Positions 14,216 to 23,669 of a stretch of 64,000 bases of DNA are shown piece after piece. The stretch's first letter is position 1; each line of letters starts with the position of its first letter. A program made the translations under genes and the position numbers. This stretch comes from Tulasnella sp. 424 (lineage: Eukaryota > Basidiomycota > Agaricomycetes > Cantharellales > Tulasnellaceae), in contig WSUB01000001.1 in NCBI GenBank assembly GCA_019633425.1, positions 620,001 to 684,000 on the forward strand, in the 5' to 3' direction. Under the pieces are notes generated by a model that worked only from the letters and a program-made list of their open reading frames with translations, searched no databases and was not told the DNA's origin.

Positions 14216-15260
14216 GGTGGATGTGAGTGTGAAGGGTGGGGTGGGGGGTAGAGCCTGAGGCTAGGCAGGGAGAGATGGGTATTTATGGCGGATGAGCGCG
14301 CAGTAGTCTGAGCTTCAATTTGTTTGGCTTCGGTCCCTGAGCTCACATGGACGCCAAGATCGGCACAACCGCTGAGTCCCCGACCTCTCCGTGTCCCGTC
14401 ATTGGTCAAATAAAATATCGCATCCAGCACGTTCAGTGCCCTTACGTCCGGCAATTCTCACTCAAGCACAGACAATTTTCCATATAGTGCAATGCCAGTG
14501 CCGCTTGTGGCCGAACGGAAGTTGCATGCCGACCGCAAAATGCCCTCGTCACAAACATTCCCTCGATGCGCGCCAGCAAGGGTCAAGTGACGCGCTTATC
14601 AACTGCGCCAACAAAGTGCACAGCAAATCCGTAGTCAAAATTCCCACGACGAAGTACAAACACGACTCACCATTGCGCTCTTTTCGAATTCCTGCTGTGC
14701 CATTCCACATGCTACCTTGTCTTCAGCAATCCCACCCCGCCACATATAGGGCTAACGAAAAGGGGTCGGAGAATTCGAAGCACCAACCTCCACTGCATTA
14801 CAATCGAAGTCACGTTCTCCAATCGGCAATGGCCAAGACACGCTAACCGACGCTGTAAAGATAGTCGCAATTCGAACCACTCCTATTCTTATCCGTCTTA
14901 CCCTTTCTGGTAACATCGGGTTCCTGTGGGATTCTATTTTGGACCATCCCTTCCTCGCCCGATGTCCGACTCGTCTAGTAACTGGAAGCGCTCAGAAAGG
15001 CTAGCAAGCATGTCGTCAGACAAACAATCGGAACGAGCAGGCTATAGCTTGGATACAACTGCAGTAGGGTCATCTCACAGCCCGACGCGGCATCTCTCCG
15101 TGCCGCAAAGGGTGGAGCACAGAGATGTGTCGAAGTCGGTGCGGGCTCCATGCGTACTTTTAGCGTATGGCCTCGTTGATCTTCAAACGAGACGGCAATT
15201 TCGGATGATGAACTGCTCTATTTTTATAAAAATTTGCCCTCATCTTAGGATGCGGGACCG
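14216..15260. other. Intergenic region without a supported gene
   Basis: Open frames of about 150 codons occur on the plus strand at 14391-14846 and 14926-15390. They have no recognisable domain, no exon-like structure and unlikely amino-acid composition. The first few hundred bases are probably the stomatin promoter. The region ends where the left duplication block begins. Confidence 0.55.
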
Positions 15261-15524
15261 CTGTGAGAGTCCGCAACATGCCGATTATTTCAAATCGAAA
15301 GGAAAGAGAAATAAAGTCCGTCTCCATCATTATAAACCACATTCTCTCACTGCGGCACACCCTTGTACCAACCGCCGTAGCAGAAGGTGATCTAGGGAAG
15401 TCCCGTCGAGATAGCAAGCAGTCCCCCGGGAATGCCAGTCCGGTGGCTGCCTACACGAAGAGAGAGAGAACGAGATGAGATGTCTTGATTTTCATTGATT
15501 GGATTGAAGCGAGAGATACGTACT

Positions 15525-16488
15525 CTAGCGTGTTGCTGTGCTATGTCGCGGCCGGGCTTTGCTCGAACCATCGCTACCGCGAGCTCGAGAGGACCTGGGT
15601 TTTGACCCACGATTCCCGACTTCCGAGTCTGAGGACGACTCATTGCTCCCCGCTCCCTCGGCATCTTGAGAGGAGCTCGGCCGTTTCTCCTTTTTGCGAT
15701 GAGCCCGGGGTTTCTGTTTTGACTCTTGTTGTTTGATAGAGACCTGCCTCAGCCGTTCCTCCAGTTCTCGTATAATCTTGTCTTTCTCTTCAAGCTCAAC
15801 TGCTTTCTCTTCGAGCTCCGCCTCTTTCTCCTCGAGTTCCGCCTCCTTCTCCTCGAGCTCAGCCTCCTTCTCCTCGAGCTCAGCCTCTTTCTCTTCGAGT
15901 TCTGATTCCTTCTCAGCGAACTGCTCCTTGAGCTTTCGAATAACCTTGTTCTTCTTTCCAAGCTTGGCTTTCCTCTTTTCGAGCTCCGTCTCTTTCTCTT
16001 CGAGTTCTGCTTCGTTCTCTTCAAGTTCCGAACCCATCTCATCAAACTGCTTCTTGAGCTTTCGAATGGCCCGGTCCTGGTCTTTAAGCTCCTCTTCTTT
16101 CTCCTTAAGCTCTCCTTCCCTCTCGACAAGACAATCCCTGACCTCAGCGATTTCCGTGAAGTCGACGTATACCCTTCGAGTTAAAGTGAGATTAAATAGG
16201 CATACGTATGCTTCGGGTTGGTCGCTGGCAGACCCATCGTACGGGCCGGAAATACGGGGCGGAGGTCGGCAGCCTAGCGGAAGTGGGCAGTTTAGCGGAC
16301 ATCCGGCTTTCCTTAATTGTCTGATGCATTCGAGACAATATAGATGTCCTGCCCAGGTTAATACGATAAGGCACTTGCTAAGTAAACGAACAGATGGACA
16401 CGGCATAAATTAGCTCACCGCAATCAAAACAGTAGGCTTGAGCGGTATCCGAGTTGAAGACGTTCTGGCAGATCTGACATTCAATAAT
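15525..16488 (-). pseudogene. RING/coiled-coil gene, copy A, start codon lost
   Basis: Exon 1 (16488-16419) encodes the first RING cysteines (ECQICQNVF through YCFDCG) and is joined in phase to exon 2 at 16348 (GHLYCLECIRQLRK, CPLNCP). The ligand spacing C-x2-C ... C-x-H-x2-C-x2-C ... C-x3-C is RING-like. A conserved block with RRVYVDFTEIAE follows, then about 130 residues of heptad coiled coil with five near-perfect ELEEKEA repeats, and a Ser/Lys/Arg-rich tail. Where copy B starts with ATG, copy A has ATT, and no in-frame ATG exists upstream before a TAG. The remaining frame to 15525 is open. Translation from another site is possible. It would be a putative ubiquitin ligase. Confidence 0.65.
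15795..15905 (-). repeat. 21-base tandem repeat encoding ELEEKEA heptads
   Basis: About five head-to-tail units of 21 bases lie inside copy A, each encoding the heptad ELEEKEA. Neighbouring units differ at synonymous or near-synonymous positions, which fits slippage or unequal exchange in a coiled-coil coding repeat. Copy B has only two to three units at the matching place. Confidence 0.85.
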
Positions 16489-16577
16489 TTTTGCAATGTG
16501 GGGTAGCGGGAGCGGTAAGTGAGAGCTTGCAATGTTGCCCTGTTCGTTGAGCTTTTCGACCCGAGCCTAAGATGGGG

Positions 16578-16585
16578 TTTTTATA
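16578..16585 (-). promoter_or_regulatory. TATA box of RING copy A
   Basis: On the minus strand this reads TATAAAAA, about 90 bases upstream of the position matching the start codon of copy B. A related TATAAGAAA lies at the same distance upstream of copy B (18914-18922). Confidence 0.5.
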
Positions 16586-16839
16586 CCGCAAGTAAACTGG
16601 GTCCTCGCAATCGCGCCATAAAGGTGGCGCTCAGCGCCTAGCGACCAGATAAGGACGAAGGTAGCTGGAACATAGCTTGAAACATGTCACTTTTCTGATC
16701 CTCGCGATCGTAACAAAGGAAGTTACCAGCTTGCTTCTTCCTTCTCTGGTAAAATTCCACGAATCACGCGGAGTTCTGGCTTGTCTGTCTTATATCCCGA
16801 AAGAGCCCTGTATCCCAGAAGCCTCTGTTCTCAACTGAA

Positions 16840-17125
16840 GGCTGTCAGGCTCGAGTATCTGAAAGGGCTGCTCCCGATGCAGTAGCCTGTTGCCGTGGCG
16901 TTCTGATGCATGTAGTTGCCGTCGAACTCAGTAATGGTTCCTCGGAGTAATTCAAGTTTGTCGTTGGGGCCCCGGTGAAGGCGTGCAGTGCGAGCCTGAC
17001 AAAACGATTAAATTCACGACTGCGTGTCGAAGAGTCTCATACAGGCGATGCACCTAGAGACCGCTGAAACGGTTGCTTCGAGTTGAGTAGAATAGGGTTT
17101 GGTTGTGAGAATGCAAGAAAGGAGA
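16840..17125 (-). pseudogene. Unidentified coding-like segment, copy A, frameshifted
   Basis: On the minus strand this encodes, in two frames, the same peptide pattern as the open frame at 19138-19506. The first part includes MRLFDTQSREFNRFVRLALHAF. After a one-base register change comes EFDGNYMHQNATATGY and PFRYSSL, then a stop. Shared positions with copy B (REF-R-VR-ALHA, ATAT, PFRY-SL) suggest that both derive from a real exon. I do not recognise the family. Confidence 0.45.
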
Positions 17126-17652
17126 GCAACGATTCACGAAAGCGGACCGTACACATTCATTCCAATCAGGGAACCACCTCTCAAAAGTCTTCGAGTTTTC
17201 TTCCCCTTCCTTCAAACAATCACCATCGGTCTCCGTTACGATTCTCTTAGAGCTCCTTTTTGGTCTCGTCATCCCTGTTCCTGCGTGAGAGGAACTGGTG
17301 TGAAATACGAGCATCGTGATGAAGACCGCCGACTTCGAATTCGACGGCTGGTAGGGTAAAGAATGCGGAGTGTAATATGGCAAAACCAGTGCACCGCACA
17401 TGACTGGTGATGTGATGTAACCCTTGCAAATGATGGCAGATAGGGCAAAGAGTCAATGCCCTCATCTCGCCGTCAGAGGCCGCAACAAGTCCGTTATTTC
17501 AAAACAGAAAGGAAAGAAGTAAAGTCCATGTCAGTAGATCACATCCTCCCACTGCGGCACGCCCCTGTCCCATCCTCCGTAGTAGAGCGTGATCTGGGGA
17601 AGTCCAGTCACAATACTAGCAGCCCCCCCCGGACTGTCAGTCCGGTGGCTGC

Positions 17653-18824
17653 CTACACGAGAGAGAAAAAACGAGATGAGATGTCTTGATTTTCATTGAT
17701 TGGATCGAACCAAGAGATACGTACTCTAGCGTGTTGTTGTGCTATGTCGCCCCGGGTTTTGCTCGAGCCATCGCTACCGCGAGCTCGTTTTAGCCGACGA
17801 TTCCCGACTTCCGAGTCTGAGAACAACTCATCGCTCCCCACTCCCTCTGCATTTTGAGAAGATCTCGGCCGTTTCCCCTTCTCGCGATGAGCCTGGGGTT
17901 TCTGTTTTGACTCTTGCTGCTTGACAAAGACTTGCCTCAGCCGTTCCTCCAGTTCTCGAATATGTCTTCAACCTTAGCTCCTTTCTCTTCGAGCTTCGCT
18001 TCTTTCTCTTCGAGCTCCGCCTCTTTCTCTTCGAGCTCTGATTCCTTCTCAGCAAACTGCTCCTTGAGCTCTCGAATAATCTTGTTCTTCTCTCCGAGCA
18101 TGGCTTTCTTGTTTTCGAGCTCCGCTTCGTTCTCTTCGAGTTCCGAACCCTTCTTATAAAACTGCTTCTTGAGCTCTCAAATGAACCGGTCCTGGTATGC
18201 AAGCTCCGCTTCCTTCTTCTCGAGCTTGGCCTCCATCTTTCTTAACACCTCTTCTTTCTCCTTGAGCTCTCCTTCCCTCTCGACCAGACAATCCCTGACC
18301 TCAGCGATTTCCGTGAAGTCGACGTATACCCTTCGAGTTAAAGTGAGATTAAATAGGCATACGTATGCTTCGGGTTGNNNNNNNNNNNNNNNNNNNNNNN
18401 NNNNNNNNNNNNNNNNNNNNNNNNNNNNNNNNNNNNNNNNNNNNNNNNNNNNNNNNNNNNNNNNNNNNNNNNNNNNCTCAGCGATTTCCGTGAAGTCGAC
18501 GTATACCCTTCGAGTTAAAGTGAGATTAAATAGGCATACGTATGCTTCGGGTTGTTCCCTGGCAGACCCATCGTATGGGCCGGAAATACGGGGCGGAGGT
18601 CGGCAGCCTAGCGGAAGTGGGCAGTTAAGCGGACATCCGACTTTCCTTAATCGTCTGATGCATTCGAGACAACATAGATGTCCTGTCCATGTTAACAAAG
18701 AATATGCACTTGCTAAGTAACACGAATAGACAGCCACAGCATAAATTAGCTCACCGCAATGAAAACAAAAGGCTTGAGTAGTATCCGAGTTGAAGACATT
18801 CTGGCAGATTTGGCATTCGATCAT
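17653..18824 (-). pseudogene. RING/coiled-coil gene, copy B, interrupted by stop, frameshift and assembly gap
   Basis: ATG 18824 opens exon 1 (18824-18755; MIECQICQNVF through CFHCG), joined in phase 1 to exon 2 at 18682 (GHLCCLECIRRLRK, CPLNCP). A 99-N gap follows inside the conserved RRVYVDFTEIAE region. Beyond it the coiled coil is broken by an in-frame TGA at 18177-18179, where copy A has CGA, and further on by a frameshift before the Gln/Lys-rich segment, giving a second stop near 17953. Downstream sequence still matches copy A into the Ser/Arg-rich tail. The result would be a truncated RING protein of about 190 residues once the gap is collapsed. Confidence 0.75.
18378..18476. other. 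Assembly gap (99 N) with duplicated flanks
   Basis: The 78 bases before the run of N (18300-18377) are identical to the 78 bases after it (18477-18554). Removing the gap and one flank gives a continuous coding frame in RING copy B. This is what an uncollapsed contig overlap looks like. Confidence 0.95.
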
Positions 18825-19137
18825 CTTTTGCAGTGTAGGGTAGCAGGAGCGGTAAGAGAGAACGTGCAATGTTGTCCTTTTCGTCGAGCTTTTCGAGGCG
18901 AACCTACGACGTGTTTCTTATACCGGGGTCCTGGCAATCGGACTATAAAGGCGATGGTCAGCGCCTAACAACCAAAAAGGGAATCGCAAATGGCACAGTG
19001 TTCGAAACCTATCACTTTCTGATCCACGCGATCGTAACAAAGGAAGTGGCTAATTCGCTTTCTTCCTCTCTGGAGAGATTCAGGAATCTCGTCAGGTTGT
19101 GGCTTTTTGGTCGTACTAGACCCTGAATAACAAGCCC

Positions 19138-19506
19138 CTATGCTCCATTGGCTGCCAGACTCAAGTATCTAAAAGGGATATTCCCTATGTAGCAGGACGT
19201 TGCCGTGGCACCGTGTTGCATGCAGCTGGCGTCGTATTCAGCGATGGTTCCGAGCCCCCAAGCCTGTTGTCGGATCAGCCAAGTGGAGGCGTGCAGTGCG
19301 GACCGGACAACACGCCTAAACTCGCCCCTTTGCGCGTCGAAGATTCTCATACCGGTGATGGGGGTCGAGAGTAAATGCATGGTTGCTTGGAGTTGAATAG
19401 AATAAGGGTTGGGTTTCGGAGATGCCGGCAAGGCGAACAGTGAGAACCACCTGTCCGTTATATAATCAGGCATGCTACTGCTGGCCCGGGGTCTTGTCCT
19501 TTCCAT
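19138..19506 (-). CDS. Unidentified open frame conserved between the duplication blocks
   Basis: An open frame of up to 122 codons ends with TGCMQ-like and PFRYLSLAANGA sequence. The segment from NPYSIQLQAT onward is preserved at the peptide level in copy A (16840-17125), including MRIFDAQ/MRLFDTQ, EF-R-VR-ALHA, ATAT and PFRY. It has no signal peptide or domain I recognise, and the first ~30 residues may not be coding. It may be one exon of a longer gene or a relic. Confidence 0.35.
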   Translation of the reverse strand: MERTRPRASSSMPDYITDRWFSLFALPASPKPNPYSIQLQATMHLLSTPITGMRIFDAQRGEFRRVVRSALHASTWLIRQQAWGLGTIAEYDASCMQHGATATSCYIGNIPFRYLSLAANGA

Positions 19507-19768
19507 TCAGACGAAGACAAGACGTGTTCAGATGTGGACCGAGAATCTTCACCATCTCGCCCGCAATATCATCATCGCTACCAGGCTGGCAGTCGATGTT
19601 AGTGTTGTCGCACTATTAGCTCAGACGGATGGGCAAGCCCTCCGGCCGCTTCTAATTGTCCCGTGCTCCAGTCTCCATATACGCATCCACTACTACTTCA
19701 TATACATCATGATATTATCATGGGAGGAGGCTCTTTCGATACTGGCGTCTTGTGAATCTTCCTTTTTC

Positions 19769-21758
19769 TCACTGCCTAACCCCCGCTCGAACACTTGACT
19801 CGAGTCGCTCTCTCTCCGCCAACTCCTCCGCCAAAAATATGTCCTGCTCCTTCTTACTCTTCCGAACGTTCACACCCACTATGAGCCCGACAGTACTCAC
19901 CAAACTGACCGGCATCAGGAAATAGAACGCCAAAGATGTGCTATTATTGCCGCTAGAGTTGTTGGCGTGATCGATAATGGCACTGGAAACAAACGGGCCC
20001 ACAAACGAGGATGTCTTGCCGATGATTCCAAAGAGGGAGAAAAAGAGAAATTCCTTCCCTCGAGGCGTAATTTCTGATATCTGTTCTATCATTCACCAAC
20101 TATATCCGAACACTGAATAAATGAGGACGCACTCACCATGGTTTGTGAATAATTGTACCACGGACACACGAAGAAACCAAAATATACCTGGAACACCCAG
20201 AACTCCCAACGGGAATGGAACCCAATCTTGCGGGTCCAGATCCCCACAAGCCCATATATCGTCATTAACACGACTGTGCCGCTTGCGAAGTTAAGCATCG
20301 CTTTCGTGCTGATACCGTACCGGCGCTGAACGAGCCAGTACGCATACACCCCGGCGGCCTGAGCGGCGACGGAGACGAGCAGAAGGTATGCGAGGATGAG
20401 GCTATTGAAAGCTTGTACTTCGTTCTGGAGAGTGGAAACAATGGTAATGGTCGTGTTGAGGGCGTCACCAAGGAGGAAGTAGACTGGTCGTGCATTGTTT
20501 TTAAGCGCTTGTCGGCATTTAGGAACTTGAATGTAGGTAGACTCACCGATGAGGTAGATAAGCGATTGCTTTAGCTTCCAGATATCTTTAGCGGCCCTGT
20601 AGAGCTGCCACAGTCCCGCCTGTACAATGTTCATTCCCGGAGGGTACGACAATCCAGGTCTTCGCTTTTCGAGGATGAACCACGGCAAAGCAAGGGCGAG
20701 CTCCGCAGCCGCTCCAAACGCATTGAACGCGGATAAACCCCAATTGTTCTTCTGCGTGCTGTCGTTGACGTGCATAGCAAAGAACATGCCCACCCCAATG
20801 GCGATGACAACGAGCGACCCAGCAGATCCGACGGCAAAGGACATGTTGGAGATCTCGTTCCGCTTCATGCTGTCTTTATGTTCGAATTCTGCGCGGGAGA
20901 GCGTGCCATCTTTGTAGGCTGTAGCTACTGCGCGGAGGACGGGTGTACTTCGAGCAAGGCCGGGGAAGCTGGTCAAGCAGAGTGATGTTAGTTGATTGCA
21001 TGAGCCGAATGAGTAACTTAGGATCTTACGCAGCGACCCAAAACGTCCAGCAAATTTGGAATGAAATCACTAAGGAAGAGCCAGTTAGACCTAGCGGACG
21101 CTGAGAGTGGATGGCATGCTCACAGCCGAGGATGTAGATAGCGGTGGCAGCTTCCCACTTGTCCGGGGTAGAGATGCCCAGCCAGGAAAAGCCTGCAGCG
21201 ACACCGATCATTGTCATGACGATCAGTACGTTCGGCCGCCAAGTCCCAAAATCTGGATGATGCGTAGCTATTGGTCAGCCCAACATATAGTCGCGTGACT
21301 TTTGCTGTTCATACCTGCGCAACTCCCCAGCAGCAGAAACATCGCCGTTTGAATAGCAAACGCAATCCCGTTTGAAAGGAGAACGATGCTGTTGACTGTG
21401 CGTACTCTGCATCCGGTAACTATATGGTCATGCAAGAAACGAATGCCTGACGTTTCACTCACTTTCCAGCGAAAGGCAAAGTGCCATTTTCCCCAGCCGC
21501 CTGCGATAGGAGGTTTTGGAACGCAGTGGGCGCGAAATTAGAAAGCGTCGCGCCAGAGTTGGCTGCGAGATACAGGTAGTACGACCATATCTCTCCTGTG
21601 GAAGCCGTGTACTTGTCATCGAGGTGATAGTAGGCGGGCAGGTCGATGACTGATGGTGCAAGCGCCTGGAATACCAGCTCCTTTGGCGGATCCTCGGCAT
21701 CGCGATCGATGATGTCTGGGTCTGAGATGGAATCGCTGGATTTTCGATATAAGCTCAT
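19769..21758 (-). CDS. ATG22: Autophagy-related protein 22, vacuolar amino-acid exporter
   Basis: ATG 21758 starts a multi-exon gene ending at 19769. The N-terminus is acidic and cytosolic (MSLYRKSSDS), then comes a series of about twelve transmembrane helices. Diagnostic Atg22 segments are visible: LAANSGATLSNFAPTAFQ, the central loop with KDGTLSRAEFEHKDSMKRNEISN, LGDALNTTITIVSTLQNE, CPWYNYSQTM, and ISEITPRGKEFLFFSLFGIIGKTSSFVGPF near the end. Atg22 releases amino acids from the vacuole after autophagic breakdown. Length and order fit the family. It lies next to the unstable duplicated block and is divergent from the P450 remnant. Confidence 0.9.
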
Positions 21759-21977
21759 GTTGCTTGTCGCTGATGGCGCTTGATCGCGCCTGGGAGCAGT
21801 TATGGATACCGGGAAGTCGGCGAAAGCCTAATTGATGAGTCGGAAATGCGTGGTAAGTCGGACAATTGCTCACCTCCCGGAAGGGAAGTTTGACCGGAAG
21901 ACGCACTATGATTGCTATCCTGTTCAGCAGGCGGGTCAGCAGGGGCTGTCGACTCCATCAGAACCCATCCGAATCTA

Positions 21978-22401
21978 ATCCGGAAGAGGTTCTTAAAGCG
22001 AAACGAGGATGGCGGATCTCCCACCCTGAATCCCGGTGCTCTTAGTCCATGGGAGTTCGTCTTCGGGTTCGGCCGTCGAATTTGTCCTGGCAGGGATCTT
22101 GGCTTTCAGGCTGCTTGGATGACTACAGTCTTTGTACTTTAAATTTGGGCATTCGACATCCGAACAAAAGACAGGATGACTACGGAGGACGGGTATAAGG
22201 CTACGGAAGAAGACAGGTTCAATTTTGCCGGCATCTCGTTCCTACGCTTCGATGCCTTCCGACGGCGACTGATATCGCCGTTTTGCGTGGGCCCTCACAC
22301 TTTTAGGCAAACATTGCCGTTAGAGTGTAGATTTGTTCCGAGGTCCGAGAAAGTCGAGCAGGTGGTTAGGCAGGCTGCCGTGAAGGCTAGCAGGGTTTAG
22401 T
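21978..22401 (+). pseudogene. Cytochrome P450 remnant (heme-binding and C-terminal part only)
   Basis: The plus strand encodes WEFVFGFGRRICPGRDLGFQ, the P450 heme-thiolate signature with its cysteine, preceded by RFLKRNEDG. An in-frame TAA follows at about 22140-22142, just after TTVFVL. The same frame goes on with WAFDIRTKD and, after what was probably an intron, PLECRFVPRSEKVEQVV, a normal P450 C-terminus. Nothing of the helix I or ExxR region is found upstream, where ATG22 begins within 220 bases. This is a 5'-truncated relic, not a working enzyme. Confidence 0.85.
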
Positions 22402-23669
22402 GATTAAGCCATCGAGTACAGATGCCGTTGCTCACTTTGATGCAAACGATGACGCCACCGAGACATCTACAAACTCCTCTTCATCGTGCCTTCTGGTGTA
22501 CGTGCTGTCCGTCACAGCTGTCACGGGTACGTGAGCTCAATTGTGACCGGGGACCCAAACCACATCAAGTACTTAAGTTTTGCAAGTCCACAGCTCCGTT
22601 TCCTTCCCACAAGCGCTTGCCCTCGCATTTCTTGGGCCACCCATCGTGTTTGAGTTTGAGCTCTGCCTTCCATTTCCCGGATGGGTAAGTAATCTTAGAA
22701 AGGTCCATTAACGGTGCGGTAGCGCGTCTGTGTGTAACGTGCATTTGCCGTCACAGTCATTAAATAAAGCCATGTTGGGGGGGGGGGCGGCTGTTGTTGG
22801 GCCTGTCGTTGGGACAGCCCAGGTAAAGGGCATCATATAAACCGGACAAAAGGCCTAATTTGCCCTTCTGAGCGTCGACATATTCTGCGATGCATATCGT
22901 GCTCTGAACATGGCTTTGAATCGAGTGTCCGGATGAAGAGGCCGCCGGCTTCGGCCACGTGGAGTTTGACAACCCTCTAGAACAGGCACACACATATCTC
23001 ACGGTACATACAGGGTTTGCCCGCACCTGCCCGCTCCGCCTCGCTCCAGTTGGACACCGACATGCGGATTGTGGACGTGTCGTTATCATTTGAAGGGGAG
23101 ATTGGGGCGTTCTGGGGCTTTCATACCTGGACTGGGCTTGTGAGAAAGCTGTGTGTGCGAGACGGTACGAGTATCTCTAGAATTTTGCAAACAGCTGGAG
23201 ATGGCAGGACCGGCGCACCGCACAGGAAGATTGGGGGTGATGTGATTCTTGTAGGTGATGGCAGACTTAAAGGAAAGAACATGGTACTGGCCTCACTAAA
23301 ACTGATATGCGGGAGTTGGGGCTTTTAGGCCTATCGAGCACTGAGCCGCTCATGCCGATTAGCTCGATGATACGATGTCCAAGTCGTCTCCGACTAGGCC
23401 CCAAGCCGCCTTGTCGAAGATTCGTATATTTGTCATCGTTCTTTTATAATATCAACAGCCAAGACCTGCCAAGACGTCGTTCTTCGGTACACCAGGCACG
23501 TCCGGGGGGGGGCGCTGATCAGGGTTCCGAAGAAGACAGCCGACTATTAAAACACCCAAAGCGGAGGGTGAAACAAAAACCGAGCTTGTCGGCTACATAA
23601 GCAGTCCAGTAGAGAATTTTTTGTTGGCAACTTCCATCCCATCCCTCCTTCAAGTCCCGCAGCCGTCGA
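22402..23669. other. Intergenic region with one copy of a dispersed repeat
   Basis: No gene is supported. Open frames at 22760-23089 (minus) and 23017-23328 (plus) have no recognisable features. The region holds repeat R1 (22553-22689) and two short poly-G runs (about 22784-22793 and 23505-23513). Confidence 0.5.
22553..22689 (+). repeat. Direct repeat R1
   Basis: Starts ACCCAAACCACATCA and shares most of its ~135 bases with 25151-25279, including CCCACAAGCGCTTGCCCTCG. Small indels separate the copies. It has no terminal inverted repeats or coding frame that I can see. Confidence 0.8.

Larger units (their letters stand above)
15261..17400. repeat. Left block of a tandem segmental duplication
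   Basis: This block matches 17462-19500 in the same orientation over nearly its whole length. The most obvious stretches are 15270-15600 against 17475-17790, the RING exon at 16419-16488 against 18755-18824, and 16840-17120 against 19130-19400. Identity is high in the 3' part and lower (roughly 70 percent by eye) in the last part. Each block carries one RING/coiled-coil gene and one copy of an unidentified coding-like segment. Confidence 0.85.
17462..19500. repeat. Right block of a tandem segmental duplication
   Basis: Direct repeat of 15261-17400 in the same orientation, directly abutting it. It contains RING copy B and an open copy of the unidentified segment. The block is interrupted by an assembly gap at 18378-18476. 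Confidence 0.85.

Noticed and set aside
14391..15390. Two plus-strand open frames of about 150 codons
   Set aside because: No recognisable features, no introns or leader, unlikely composition, and partly inside the duplicated 3' flank.
15733..16413. Long Ser-rich plus-strand open frame
   Set aside because: It is the antisense of the ELEEKEA-coding coiled coil; TCC/TCG repeats produce Ser by default.
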